Positions 55,056 to 63,990 of a stretch of 64,000 nucleotides of DNA are shown here, piece by piece; within the stretch, counting starts at the first letter, position 1, and each line of letters starts with the position of its first letter. This stretch comes from UBA4055 sp964648295. Lineage in GTDB: Bacteria; UBA4055. The DNA is taken from the NCBI GenBank assembly GCA_964648295.1, contig CAZYNH010000008.1:62001-126000 (forward strand). The letters are read 5' to 3'. A program made the position numbers and the translations under genes. Under the pieces are notes generated by a model. It made no database searches. It was not told the DNA's origin and worked only from the letters and a program-made list of their open reading frames with translations.

Positions 55056-55093
55056 AAACAAAAGGGTCGGAAATTTCCGACCCTTTTGTTTTT
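55054..55093. terminator. 40-base perfect palindrome, bidirectional terminator
   Basis: The two 20-base halves are exact reverse complements, with GGGTCGGAAA and TTTCCGACCC at the centre, A5CA4 on the left and T4GT5 on the right. The stop codons of both convergent genes lie in its edges. Confidence 0.88.
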
Positions 55094-56336
55094 AGTCCAG
55101 CGCATGGACCAAAAGTCCAGATCTCAGTTTAGGTTCGAACCATGTTGATTTAGGCGGCATCACTTTTCCCGTGTCCGCTATCTTCATAAGCTCTTTTACC
55201 GAAGTGGGATACATTGCGAAAGCCACCTTGAACTTTCCGCTGTTTACGAGCTTTTCCAGCTCTCCCAATCCTCTGATCCCGCCCACGAAATCTATATCAT
55301 CCGAAGTTCTCGGATCTTTTATTCCGAAGAACGGGTCGAGCACTTTATCCTGAAGGATCGATATGTCCAACGATTTCACCGGATCCGAGTTGTCCCTTAT
55401 GCCAGCTTTGACCGCAAGTCTGTACCAGTTCTTTTTGTAGTACATTCCGATCTCGCCCTTCTTTTTCGGCCTGTACTCATCTTTTCCGATCTTGGTAATT
55501 TTGAAAAGTACTTCTAGCGAACTGAAAAGCTCTTTTTCAGTATGGCCGTTCAGGCTCTTAAGCACCCTGTTGTAATCGAATATCTTGAGCTCGTTGTCCG
55601 GGAAAAGCACCGATAGAAAGAAATTGTATTCCTCTTTACCGGTATGTTTCTTATTTTCAGCCCGCCTTCTTCTTGCCACCATAGCGCCCGACGCGGCTCT
55701 GTGATGCCCGTCAGCCACATAGAGAGCTTTCGTTCTTCCTATTTCGGCGATGATCTTATCCGCGGCGTTTTCGTCCTCTATCACCCATACCGTATGGCCT
55801 ATTCCGTCCGCGGCTACAAAATCATACAGAGGTTTTTCTTTTACGATCCCGGAAACTATCCCATTTATTGATTTTTTTGCTTTGTAGGTCAGGAATATTG
55901 GTCCAGCGTTAATGTTGGTAGTAAAAACATGCTTGATCCTGTCCTCTTCCTTGGCCTTTCTCGTGTGCTCGTGCTTTTTGATCACATCGGCATAATAATC
56001 CTCGGCGCTGCAGCATCCGACTATGCCGTACTGTTCTCTTCCGTCCATTGTCTGACGGTAAATGTATAGGTGTTCCTTTTTGTCCTGAATGAACCAGCCT
56101 TCCTTCATAAACATCTGAAAGTTCTCTTTAGCTTTCTGATATACCTTTTCCGAATAAAGATCGGTACCTTTCGGCAGGTCGATCTCAGGCTTGTTGATGT
56201 GCAGGAAAGAATACTTGTTGCCCTTCGCGATATCTCTTGCCTCATCCGAATTGATCACATCGTAGGGATAACTCGCGATCTTAGCTTCCAGACCTTTTTT
56301 GGGCCTTATCGCCCTGAATTTTCTCAATACAGCCAT
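55092..56336 (-). CDS. DUF1015 family protein
   Basis: A 414-residue protein of the DUF1015 family, present in many bacteria and archaea and biochemically uncharacterised. The N-terminal FRAIRPKKGLEAKIASYPYDV and the central ADGHHRAASG are hallmarks, the latter resembling a catalytic or metal-binding loop. It has its own promoter and ends in a shared palindromic terminator. No function is proposed. Confidence 0.85.
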   Translation of the reverse strand: MAVLRKFRAIRPKKGLEAKIASYPYDVINSDEARDIAKGNKYSFLHINKPEIDLPKGTDLYSEKVYQKAKENFQMFMKEGWFIQDKKEHLYIYRQTMDGREQYGIVGCCSAEDYYADVIKKHEHTRKAKEEDRIKHVFTTNINAGPIFLTYKAKKSINGIVSGIVKEKPLYDFVAADGIGHTVWVIEDENAADKIIAEIGRTKALYVADGHHRAASGAMVARRRRAENKKHTGKEEYNFFLSVLFPDNELKIFDYNRVLKSLNGHTEKELFSSLEVLFKITKIGKDEYRPKKKGEIGMYYKKNWYRLAVKAGIRDNSDPVKSLDISILQDKVLDPFFGIKDPRTSDDIDFVGGIRGLGELEKLVNSGKFKVAFAMYPTSVKELMKIADTGKVMPPKSTWFEPKLRSGLLVHALD

Positions 56337-56379
56337 AATTCCGCTCCGTTTTATTTAAATTTTTTAGCGTAACGGTGTG

Positions 56380-56408
56380 AATATATTTTGAAATCTTATT
56401 TCAGTCAA
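56380..56408 (-). promoter_or_regulatory. Putative promoter of the DUF1015 gene
   Basis: On the minus strand TTGACT and TATATT are separated by 17 bases, the same hexamers as the dsbD promoter. Confidence 0.55.
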
Positions 56409-56440
56409 GATAATTTATTTGCTTTAAAAAACCGTTATAT

Positions 56441-56827
56441 TTACATCTCCGAATCTATAACGCAGGTGGAATCTATGCCGCCCCTTGTGTTGTAAACTGT
56501 CTCTATCCTTAAATATTTTGGTTTTAAAGCTTTCTTGAGGTCTTTGTATATCCTGTCTGTCAGCGCTTCCTGATATATCCCGACATTTCTGAACGATATA
56601 AGGTAGTATTTCAAAGATTTCAGTTCTATTATCTTTTTATCAGGAATATAGTTGATATTTAAAAAACCATAATCGGGCAGGCCGGAAAACGGGCAAACCG
56701 CGGAGAGCTCGTCGGTTTCATAGGTAATGTTCTGAGTTTCTCCCTTATAATCTATCGTTTCGAGAAAATCAGCTTTGATCGATTTTTCCGTTTCGAACCT
56801 GAATTTCTTTCCTTCCGCTTTAGGCAT
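56441..56827 (-). CDS. queF: preQ0 reductase QueF (NADPH-dependent 7-cyano-7-deazaguanine reductase)
   Basis: A 128-residue unimodular QueF. It reduces the nitrile of preQ0 to the amine of preQ1 in queuosine synthesis. The nucleophile is Cys45 in AVCPFSGLPDYG, Asp52 is the proton donor position, and ELKSLKYY and SFRNVGIYQE complete the active site. I start it at the ATG at 56827; a 30-residue extension upstream overlaps the amidohydrolase gene. Together with QueH at 5191-5811 it implies queuosine tRNA modification. Confidence 0.93.
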   Translation of the reverse strand: MPKAEGKKFRFETEKSIKADFLETIDYKGETQNITYETDELSAVCPFSGLPDYGFLNINYIPDKKIIELKSLKYYLISFRNVGIYQEALTDRIYKDLKKALKPKYLRIETVYNTRGGIDSTCVIDSEM

Positions 56828-56838
56828 GGTAAACTCCC

Positions 56839-58068
56839 CTATTTTTTCCTTATAATATTCCCTTCCGCCATTACCATTTTCGGGAAAGCGGAAAGGTTCA
56901 ACGGCTCTTTGTCCCATACGATGAGGCTGGCGACTTTTCCCTTTTCGACAGTTCCGAGAACATCTTCTATTCCGAGAAGTCTTGCGTTCCTGTAAGTAAT
57001 CAGAGAGATCGCCTCTTCGTCCTTCATACCGTTTATCAGGAAGAATTTCAGGCTGTCGCGAAGATGCGGCGTCCAGACGACCGGATGGTCTGTCATAAGT
57101 CCGTATTCCGCTTTGGACTTCATAAGAAGGGCTGCGTTCTGGTAGTATGCGTGAGCAAGCTCGATCTTGGGTCCGATACCGCCGATAGGCCCGAAAATTA
57201 CCGGGATTCCCGCTTTACCGAGTTCATCGTAAATCTCCTTATGGAAAACATCGCATGTATGGTCTGCCGTTGCTTTTAACTTATATTTTTTCACAAGATC
57301 GATCAGATACAGAACATCGTCCTCTTTGTGTACATGGATCTTTGCTGTCTTTTTTCCCGACAGGAGTTCCAGAATGATCACTTCCTCGGGCTCGAAAGAC
57401 AGCTCATAATTCCTCTGAATGTGCTTTTTCTCCTCCGCGATCTCTTTTGCGGAAAGCTTGTCTTTTCCTTTGGCCTTTTTTTCAAGTTCAGACAGTTTCT
57501 TGTCTCTTTCAAGCTCTGCCTTTTCCCTTTTTATGAGAAGTTTGTCGAATCTCTCTTCGAGCATGGAATAAACACCCATTCGTGTGTTCGGCCTTTTGCC
57601 TCTCCAGCTTCCTGTCGATCTGGGATTGAATCCGAGAGCCATCTTGTAGCCGTAGTCCTTGAGCAGCGCGTCTTTCCTGTTCTCCGCCCAGTGTTTTATT
57701 ATCATCGCCCTTCCGCCGATCAGGTTACCGCTTCCCGGCACCACGCACGAATAAAGCACGCCGAAATCCACCGCGTCTTTAAAAGCTCTGTCGTCAAAAT
57801 AAATACTGTTAAGAGGATCGTTTAAAGGCATGAACTGATCGGAAACATCGTTTCCCTCGCTCTCGTCCGAAGGTTCGCCGTCGCGGAACATACCGATATG
57901 CGAATGAGCATCTATGAACGCTGGAGTCACGAATCCGTCAAAATCGGGTTTAAGTCCCTTTTTCGACACTTCGACGATATGCCCGCCCTCGACGATTATC
58001 GTCTGCTCGGTCTTCTTGCCTTTTCCGTCATAAAGCACTCTCGCCCTGATCACTGTCTGCTTTGCCAT
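56839..58068 (-). CDS. Amidohydrolase (imidazolonepropionase-like)
   Basis: A 409-residue metal-dependent hydrolase. DAHSHIGM gives the first metal-binding His pair, KIHVHKEDD and ADHTCD the next ligands, and MTDHPV the catalytic Asp. A charged helical insertion (about 175-235) occurs between strands, as in other members of this branch. Substrate is unknown, probably a cyclic amide or peptide-like compound. It lies between the YkgJ-like gene and queF in one array. Confidence 0.85.
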   Translation of the reverse strand: MAKQTVIRARVLYDGKGKKTEQTIIVEGGHIVEVSKKGLKPDFDGFVTPAFIDAHSHIGMFRDGEPSDESEGNDVSDQFMPLNDPLNSIYFDDRAFKDAVDFGVLYSCVVPGSGNLIGGRAMIIKHWAENRKDALLKDYGYKMALGFNPRSTGSWRGKRPNTRMGVYSMLEERFDKLLIKREKAELERDKKLSELEKKAKGKDKLSAKEIAEEKKHIQRNYELSFEPEEVIILELLSGKKTAKIHVHKEDDVLYLIDLVKKYKLKATADHTCDVFHKEIYDELGKAGIPVIFGPIGGIGPKIELAHAYYQNAALLMKSKAEYGLMTDHPVVWTPHLRDSLKFFLINGMKDEEAISLITYRNARLLGIEDVLGTVEKGKVASLIVWDKEPLNLSAFPKMVMAEGNIIRKK

Positions 58069-58080
58069 AACTTCCTCCTC

Positions 58081-58479
58081 TTATAACATATTTTTAAGTT
58101 CGTCAATTTCGGCTTCGGTATAAAGCCTGCCCTCCCCTATTCCGCGGCACATTTCTGTCTCTTTATCCCATTTCTCTTTTCTGTAGACCAGCGATTTCCA
58201 GAACGGAAAGGTCCTGCACTGGGTAGGTCTTGCTTCGTATATTTTACAGTTTTTATCGATAGCATCCCAGAAAATACAGCCGTCGTCGCCCCTGCTTCTT
58301 AAAACAGTGTAGCCGTCAACAGAAGAGAGAAACGATCTTTCGAGTTCTTCGAGCGTGAACCCGGATTTCTCAATCAGCCTTTCAAGGTCTTTCGGGAAGA
58401 TGAAAACATAACCTTTGATGCTGCAGCAGTTCCCGCACTGTTTACATTCGAACCGTATTCCGTTTTTGTAGAAGTTCAC
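58081..58479 (-). CDS. YkgJ-family cysteine cluster protein
   Basis: A protein of about 132 residues with the YkgJ signature CKQCGNCC, then GCIFWD, CKIYEARPTQCRTFPFW and a late Cys, a set of about eight cysteines thought to bind zinc or an iron-sulfur cluster. I prefer the GTG start at 58479, which has GAGG five bases upstream; a TTG at 58506 would add nine residues. Function is unknown. Confidence 0.78.
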   Translation of the reverse strand: MNFYKNGIRFECKQCGNCCSIKGYVFIFPKDLERLIEKSGFTLEELERSFLSSVDGYTVLRSRGDDGCIFWDAIDKNCKIYEARPTQCRTFPFWKSLVYRKEKWDKETEMCRGIGEGRLYTEAEIDELKNML

Positions 58480-58547
58480 ATTTGCCTCAATTACACAAAC
58501 AAGCAAAAATAATAAAAAATAAATGATATAACAATGTTTTTTTAAAT

Positions 58548-58576
58548 TTGACTTAAACCGAACTTTTGGTTAATTT
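58548..58576 (+). promoter_or_regulatory. Putative promoter of galE
   Basis: TTGACT and TAATTT with a 17-base spacer, 39 bases upstream of the ATG, followed by an AGGGCGG ribosome site. Confidence 0.5.
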
Positions 58577-58615
58577 TAAACTTTAAGCGGTGAGTTTAAC
58601 GTTTAGGGCGGACAA

Positions 58616-59626
58616 ATGAAAATTCTTATAACGGGCGGAGCGGGATATATAGCATCGCATACAAATGTGGAGCTGCTGAACAAAGATTATGAGCTTGTAC
58701 TTATAGACAATTTCTGCAATTCCACTATGGAGAGCGTTAAACGGGTTGAAGAAATATCCGGCAAAAAGATCAAGTTCTATGAAGCCGACCTGAGAGATTT
58801 TGATGCTGTTAGCAAAATTTTCGATGCCGAAAATGACATTTATGCAGTAATCCATTTCGCCGCTCTAAAAGCAGTCGGAGAATCGGTCGAAAAACCTCTA
58901 GAATATTATGAAAACAATATTTCCGGTTCGCTAAACCTATATAAAGCCATGAAAATTCACGGCGTTAAGAATTTCGTATTCAGCTCATCAGCCACCGTTT
59001 ACGGTGATCCTGCTGAGATCCCTGTAAAAGAAGACGCACCGGTTCACGCTACTAATCCCTACGGTCACACTAAGGCAATGATGGAACAGATACTACTCGA
59101 CGCCGCTAAAGCTTACGGCTGGAATGTTGTCATTTTAAGATATTTCAATCCTGTCGGAGCACATGATTCGGGACTTATCGGAGAAGATCCGGAATATCCG
59201 GCAAATCTTCTGCCTTTCGTAAGCCAGGTCGCCGCGGGAATAAGAGAGAAAGTGGTCGTATTCGGCAATGACTGGAATACTCCCGACGGAACCGGCGTAA
59301 GAGATTACATTCATGTCGTTGATCTTGCGAAGGCTCATGTCTCCGCGCTTGAGAAACTCGTGAAGGATCAAGGAACTTTTATTTATAATATAGGCACAGG
59401 CAGAGGCTATTCGGTTCTCGAAATGATCCGTGCTTTCAGCAAAGCCTGCGGACACCCGGTTCCCTACAAGATCGGACCGAGAAGAGCGGGCGATGTGGCG
59501 ACAGTTCTGGCCGATCCTTCCAAAGCGGAAAAAGAGCTCGGATGGAAAGCCGAGCTCGGACTCGAAGAAATGGTGAACTCAGCCTGGAAATGGCAGAGTT
59601 TAAATCCTAAAGGTTATCGGGATTAA
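58616..59626 (+). CDS. galE: UDP-glucose 4-epimerase
   Basis: A 336-residue extended short-chain dehydrogenase that interconverts UDP-glucose and UDP-galactose. The NAD loop is GGAGYIAS (from Gly7), where the usual third glycine is Ala13. The catalytic site has SSSATVYG and Tyr149-x3-Lys153 (YGHTK). NPVGAHDSGLIGE and RDYIHVVDLA are conserved. Length is normal. It likely supplies sugars for surface glycans along with the dehydrogenase at 62289. Confidence 0.93.
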   Translation: MKILITGGAGYIASHTNVELLNKDYELVLIDNFCNSTMESVKRVEEISGKKIKFYEADLRDFDAVSKIFDAENDIYAVIHFAALKAVGESVEKPLEYYENNISGSLNLYKAMKIHGVKNFVFSSSATVYGDPAEIPVKEDAPVHATNPYGHTKAMMEQILLDAAKAYGWNVVILRYFNPVGAHDSGLIGEDPEYPANLLPFVSQVAAGIREKVVVFGNDWNTPDGTGVRDYIHVVDLAKAHVSALEKLVKDQGTFIYNIGTGRGYSVLEMIRAFSKACGHPVPYKIGPRRAGDVATVLADPSKAEKELGWKAELGLEEMVNSAWKWQSLNPKGYRD

Positions 59627-59627
59627 A

Positions 59628-59661
59628 CAGAAAAAGCTTTGCAGTTGAAACGCTTTTTCTG
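59628..59661. terminator. Inverted repeat between convergent genes, possible weak terminator
   Basis: CAGAAAAAGC and GCTTTTTCTG form a perfect 10-base stem around a 14-base loop immediately after the galE stop. There is no clean T run after the stem, so terminator function is uncertain. Confidence 0.4.
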
Positions 59662-59691
59662 GAATAAAAATCTAGTGCTGAATATTTCAGA

Positions 59692-62106
59692 TCATGGTCT
59701 GCGAACTACTCTGAAACCGTAGGGAAGGTGGCTATAATCAGGAAAATAAGCTCCTCTTTTAGCAACTCTTTGGTTCGAATCAGACATTTCAAAATATCCG
59801 CCTCTGAACACCCTTGAATAACCATTAATATTCCCTAAAGGATCGTTAACAGTGCCTAAGTCATTGCATGTAGAGTAATAGTCTGCATCGTACCAGTCCC
59901 AGCACCACTCCCACACATTACCTGTCATATCGTATATACCAAGCTGGTTTGGAGATTTTGTAGCAACTATTTGCGGCGAATCAATGTTTATCCAGGCAAC
60001 TTCATCAACATTATCGCTTCCACTATATTTGTAGTTATCGGTATTATTCACTCCACCCCTTGCACCATATTCCCATTCGGCTTCTGTTGGCAATCTGTAA
60101 CCGTTAACATTCCAGTCGCATATTACTGCATCCCAAGATGTGTTCTGTTCATGAGGGACATCTCCCCAGTCATCAGGAATCGTTGAACCGTTAATCGAGT
60201 AACATGGAACATAACCTTCCGCAAGGCTTCTTAAATTGCAGTATTTTACAGCAGAATACCAACTTATTATATATACAGGATGATTTCCGATGTCTCCATA
60301 ATAATCTGAACAAGGCGACATATATCTTTTCCATTGATTTCGCGTGACTTCTGTCATACTGATATAGAAGCTGCTCAACGCTACAGTATGAACAGGTAAT
60401 TCATTAGAATCTCCTTCGTTGAAATGATCACCCATTTCAAAAACACCTCCTTCAACATATATCATACCACCAATTGTCACAAGGGTAGAATCCGAAGTCT
60501 TCCTTCCGGTTTCATCAAAGATAAAACATTTTAGATAGTATTTTCCGATTTTTGCAGAATCATTAAAAATATGAGTATAAGCAAACGGGCTTGTACCTAT
60601 GTCAGCTATCATCTGATCATCAAAATAATATTGAACTCTGAGAACATCAATATAACTCGGAACCTCACTTACATTTAAGACAGTTGAATCGCCCAATTCG
60701 AAAAACGAGTGTTCGGCTGTTGAAATGAATGTGAACTCTTCAGGTGTGTTTATTTTTACATTTACGGAATCTCTTGTGACCCTTCCGGTCTCATCAGTTA
60801 TCTCGGCTTTAATATAACGATTTCCGCAGTCAGTTATACTGTCCGGCACAAAAATATTATCAAATGGCGCATGGTTAATATCTGCAAGCAATACTTCATC
60901 AAAGTAATACTTAACATTCGTAACTTCGAGATAACCGGGTTGAGAACTTATGTTCATGAATATCGAATCCATAAGATTGTAAGATGAATTACTGTTCGGC
61001 GAAGACAATTTGAATTCAGGTGGGATTTTTACTATTATATTTATCGAATCCGCATATACATTACTGCTGTCATCTGTTGCAAGAACTTTTATTAAATGGC
61101 TTCCGAAATCTATATTATGAAGTTTGTGACCGGCAGAGAACGGATACTCATTGTCTTCGGATATCAATAAACCGTTAAAATAAAATTTTGTATTGATGAT
61201 GTCAATATACGAAGCGAAATCGTCAATCATCACTGTCAATGAATCATTGTAATTGAAAGTTTGATCATTTAAAGGCGATATGATCGTACAATGCTTCTTC
61301 CACATATCAACAACATATTTTTCGAAATCAGGCACTGTGACAGTTAATCCGAGACTCTGATATCTTGATTCAATATTAGACCTGACAAGAGGAAGATCGA
61401 GATTTTTTGCATTATTGTATATTTCCAGCTTTGAAACGCTGTCATTAAGAATGCCGTCTTCTTTTATATCTTCAATGATCGTCGAGATCAATAATGAAAG
61501 CTGAGAAACAGTATTGCTCCCTTGAAGTATTGCCGATATAGCCAAAAGTATTGCATCGCTCTTGCCGTTCTTACTTATATCCATTTTATCAAAATCGGCA
61601 ATATCAGCTTCATATATGCTGAATATTCTCAAAATTTCGTTCTGGGCCTGCTGCTTTGCTTCGCTACAAGCTTTATTTTCTTCGTTGATCAGATAAACTA
61701 TCCTTTTCTTGGCAAGCGTAGTAAGTATGTTGATATTACATTTCAGAGAGCCTGACACGGGAGACAAAGCTCTTAAAGAAAGGTTCGTATTCGTGATTTC
61801 ACCGGCAACTTCATTGTAATAAAAGCCGTTGGAGATTACTTCAATAAATTCTGACCCTACTTCGCTTTCTAAGGTAAATGCACCGAAATTATCTTCTGTT
61901 GAGACACTGTAGGATATGCCGTTAGGCGAGAGATTTTTGTTCAGTTCCTGTATCTGAACTGAGGATCCTGTTATGAACGGACCTTTTTGAACTACACCTT
62001 TAAGTTCCATCTGAACAGGATTATTATCATCTGGTTTTGTCGAATCCTTTTCGCAAGAAAAGAAAAATACAGCTATAAAACAAACTAAAACTGATAAATG
62101 CCTCAT
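59692..62106 (-). CDS. Lipoprotein with three Ig-like repeats and a SUMF1/FGE-type domain
   Basis: An 804-residue surface lipoprotein. The signal sequence ends in FFSC. Residues about 35-250 form a carboxypeptidase-regulatory-like domain followed by a helical segment. Three Ig-like repeats follow (about 275-361, 362-454, 455-546), each with a YYFD-type or FYFN strand and a final DETGR- or DSSN-type loop. Residues about 550-804 are a SUMF1 domain: VEGGVFEMGD, RLPTEAEWEYGARGG, YDMTGNVWEWCWDWYD and GFRVVRRP. The paired cysteines of true formylglycine-generating enzymes are absent. The start is ATG at 62106; GTG at 62109 is also possible, and GGAGG precedes both. Confidence 0.85.
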   Translation of the reverse strand: MRHLSVLVCFIAVFFFSCEKDSTKPDDNNPVQMELKGVVQKGPFITGSSVQIQELNKNLSPNGISYSVSTEDNFGAFTLESEVGSEFIEVISNGFYYNEVAGEITNTNLSLRALSPVSGSLKCNINILTTLAKKRIVYLINEENKACSEAKQQAQNEILRIFSIYEADIADFDKMDISKNGKSDAILLAISAILQGSNTVSQLSLLISTIIEDIKEDGILNDSVSKLEIYNNAKNLDLPLVRSNIESRYQSLGLTVTVPDFEKYVVDMWKKHCTIISPLNDQTFNYNDSLTVMIDDFASYIDIINTKFYFNGLLISEDNEYPFSAGHKLHNIDFGSHLIKVLATDDSSNVYADSINIIVKIPPEFKLSSPNSNSSYNLMDSIFMNISSQPGYLEVTNVKYYFDEVLLADINHAPFDNIFVPDSITDCGNRYIKAEITDETGRVTRDSVNVKINTPEEFTFISTAEHSFFELGDSTVLNVSEVPSYIDVLRVQYYFDDQMIADIGTSPFAYTHIFNDSAKIGKYYLKCFIFDETGRKTSDSTLVTIGGMIYVEGGVFEMGDHFNEGDSNELPVHTVALSSFYISMTEVTRNQWKRYMSPCSDYYGDIGNHPVYIISWYSAVKYCNLRSLAEGYVPCYSINGSTIPDDWGDVPHEQNTSWDAVICDWNVNGYRLPTEAEWEYGARGGVNNTDNYKYSGSDNVDEVAWINIDSPQIVATKSPNQLGIYDMTGNVWEWCWDWYDADYYSTCNDLGTVNDPLGNINGYSRVFRGGYFEMSDSNQRVAKRGAYFPDYSHLPYGFRVVRRP

Positions 62107-62140
62107 CACTACATCCTCCGTTTAATACGACTTTGTATGA

Positions 62141-62169
62141 ATGGTAACTACTGATAGCAGTATTAGCAA
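62141..62169 (-). promoter_or_regulatory. Putative promoter of the SUMF1 lipoprotein gene
   Basis: On the minus strand TTGCTA and TACCAT are separated by 17 bases. The hexamers are weaker than others in the window. Confidence 0.3.
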
Positions 62170-62288
62170 GTAGAAAATGAATACGGTTATGAAAATTCCA
62201 AGAAGGATTATTATTTGTTTTTTCTGAATATGCTTGTTTCAAGAAAAAAAATAAATTACTTTATATGTGAATTTTTTTGGGGAGAATT

Positions 62289-63932
62289 ATGGGAGAGAAA
62301 AAGTATTCGGTCAATCCTGCGGGAGAAAAGTTCCCGATACCCGCAAAAGAGGATTACGCGGCGGAATTGAAAAGAATCGAAAAACTTACCGTTAAGGCGA
62401 GAAAAGAAGGCAAAGAGATCGTCGTGGTAATGGGTGTAGGATTTGTCGGAGCCGTCATGGCCGCAATAGTTGCCGACACAAAGAACGCAAAAGGAAAACA
62501 CTCCAAATTTGTTATCGGATGCCAGAGACCTAGTCCGAGGAGTTACTGGAAAATTCCGATGCTGAACCGCGGAGAATCGCCTGTAAAGGCCGAAGATCCC
62601 GAAGTTGACGAGCTTATCTCAAGGTGCGTTAAAAAGGAGAAAACCCTCGTGGCGACATACAACAGCGACTGCCTGAGCCTTGCAGACTGCGTGGTCGTAG
62701 ATGTTCAGTGCGATTTTTCAAAAAAAGACCTGGGTAATATGAAGACAGGTGAAGCCGATATGGCCGCTCTCGAGGCAACTATGAAGACTATCGGTGAAAA
62801 GATTCAGCCAGAATGTCTCGTGCTTATAGAAACCACCGTTGCTCCCGGAACGACAGAGTTCGTAGCCTGGCCGATACTGAAGAAGGAGTTCGCGAAAAGA
62901 GGCATAAAGAAGACACCTCTGCTATCCCACAGTTTTGAAAGGGTGATGCCCGGAAGAGAATATGTGGCGAGCATCAGGGATTTCTGGAGGGTCTGCTCAG
63001 GATGCAACGGTGAAGCGAGAAAAAGAGTGGAAAAGTTTCTCCACGAAGTTTTGAATACAAAGAAATTCCCGCTTACCGTCATGGACAGACCGATCGAGTC
63101 CGAAACGACCAAGATCATGGAAAACTCTTACAGGGCGACCATACTGGCTTATATGAACGAGTGGAGCGTTTTCGCCGAAAGAAACGGAGTTGATATAATA
63201 AAAGTTATAAAAGCCATAAAAATGAGGCCGACACATAACAACATGATATTCCCCGGACCGGGCATCGGCGGATACTGCCTGCCGAAGGACGGCGGGCTCG
63301 GTTACTGGGCTTACAAACATATACTCGGATTCGAGGACGGGGATTCGCTTTTCAAGATCACGCCTACCGCGATAGATATAAACGACACAAGAGCACTTCA
63401 TGTCACCGAACTGACGAGGGACGCGCTTAAGGACATGGGTAAATACATTGCCGGATCAGAGATACTTCTCTGCGGCGCGAGCTACAGGCAGGATGTGGGC
63501 GACACAAGGTACAGCGGATCAGAGCTGGTGATAAGAAAGCTCGCCGAAATGGGCGCCGAGATCAGAGTCCACGATCCCTATGTTGACCACTGGTATGAAT
63601 TCGAATCTCAAGACACCTATCCGGCTCCCGGACATTCGTGGGCCAGATTTTTCAGGAACCAGGACGAACTTACCAAACTTAGAGTCGGGAAAGACCTTAA
63701 AGCCGAAATTAAAGGCGCGGAAGCGGTTATACTGGCGGTACCGCACAGCGATTATATGAAGCTCGACCCGAAGCAGATAGTAAAATGGGCGGGCGGGCCT
63801 CTGGCGGTAATAGATTGTTTCGGAATACTTTCTGACGTCTCCATAAAAGAATATCTGAAACTCGGATGCGAAGTTAAAGCTCTCGGAAGAGGTCATATTC
63901 AAAGGCTTAAAGAAGAAACAAAGATAAAATAA
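62289..63932 (+). CDS. UDP-glucose/GDP-mannose dehydrogenase family protein
   Basis: A 547-residue nucleotide-sugar dehydrogenase that would oxidise a UDP- or GDP-sugar to its uronic acid. The Rossmann motif is GVGFVG (49-54), ETTVAPGTTE is conserved, the catalytic cysteine is Cys330 in GIGGYCLPKD, and the C-terminal UDP-binding domain starts near ALKDMGKYIAGSEILLCGASYR. It is about 100 residues longer than common UDP-glucose dehydrogenases because of insertions near the N-terminus and in the third domain. The start at 62289 follows a GGGGAGA site; the upstream TTG at 62277 has none. Confidence 0.85.
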   Translation: MGEKKYSVNPAGEKFPIPAKEDYAAELKRIEKLTVKARKEGKEIVVVMGVGFVGAVMAAIVADTKNAKGKHSKFVIGCQRPSPRSYWKIPMLNRGESPVKAEDPEVDELISRCVKKEKTLVATYNSDCLSLADCVVVDVQCDFSKKDLGNMKTGEADMAALEATMKTIGEKIQPECLVLIETTVAPGTTEFVAWPILKKEFAKRGIKKTPLLSHSFERVMPGREYVASIRDFWRVCSGCNGEARKRVEKFLHEVLNTKKFPLTVMDRPIESETTKIMENSYRATILAYMNEWSVFAERNGVDIIKVIKAIKMRPTHNNMIFPGPGIGGYCLPKDGGLGYWAYKHILGFEDGDSLFKITPTAIDINDTRALHVTELTRDALKDMGKYIAGSEILLCGASYRQDVGDTRYSGSELVIRKLAEMGAEIRVHDPYVDHWYEFESQDTYPAPGHSWARFFRNQDELTKLRVGKDLKAEIKGAEAVILAVPHSDYMKLDPKQIVKWAGGPLAVIDCFGILSDVSIKEYLKLGCEVKALGRGHIQRLKEETKIK

Positions 63933-63961
63933 TTTTATAACATATTTCTAACTTATTTGTA

Positions 63962-63990
63962 TTGTAAACGCAACTGTTTTTTGTTATATT
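63962..63990 (+). promoter_or_regulatory. Putative promoter of a gene beyond the window
   Basis: TTGTAA and TATATT are separated by 17 bases in the last 68 bases of the window. No coding sequence follows before the edge. Confidence 0.4.

Noticed and set aside
57330..57530. Helical insertion in the amidohydrolase as a novel domain
   Set aside because: Similar charged helical insertions are common in imidazolonepropionase-like amidohydrolases.
58637..58656. Loss of NAD binding in GalE because the third loop glycine is Ala13
   Set aside because: Ala at this place occurs in other extended short-chain dehydrogenases and all catalytic residues are intact.
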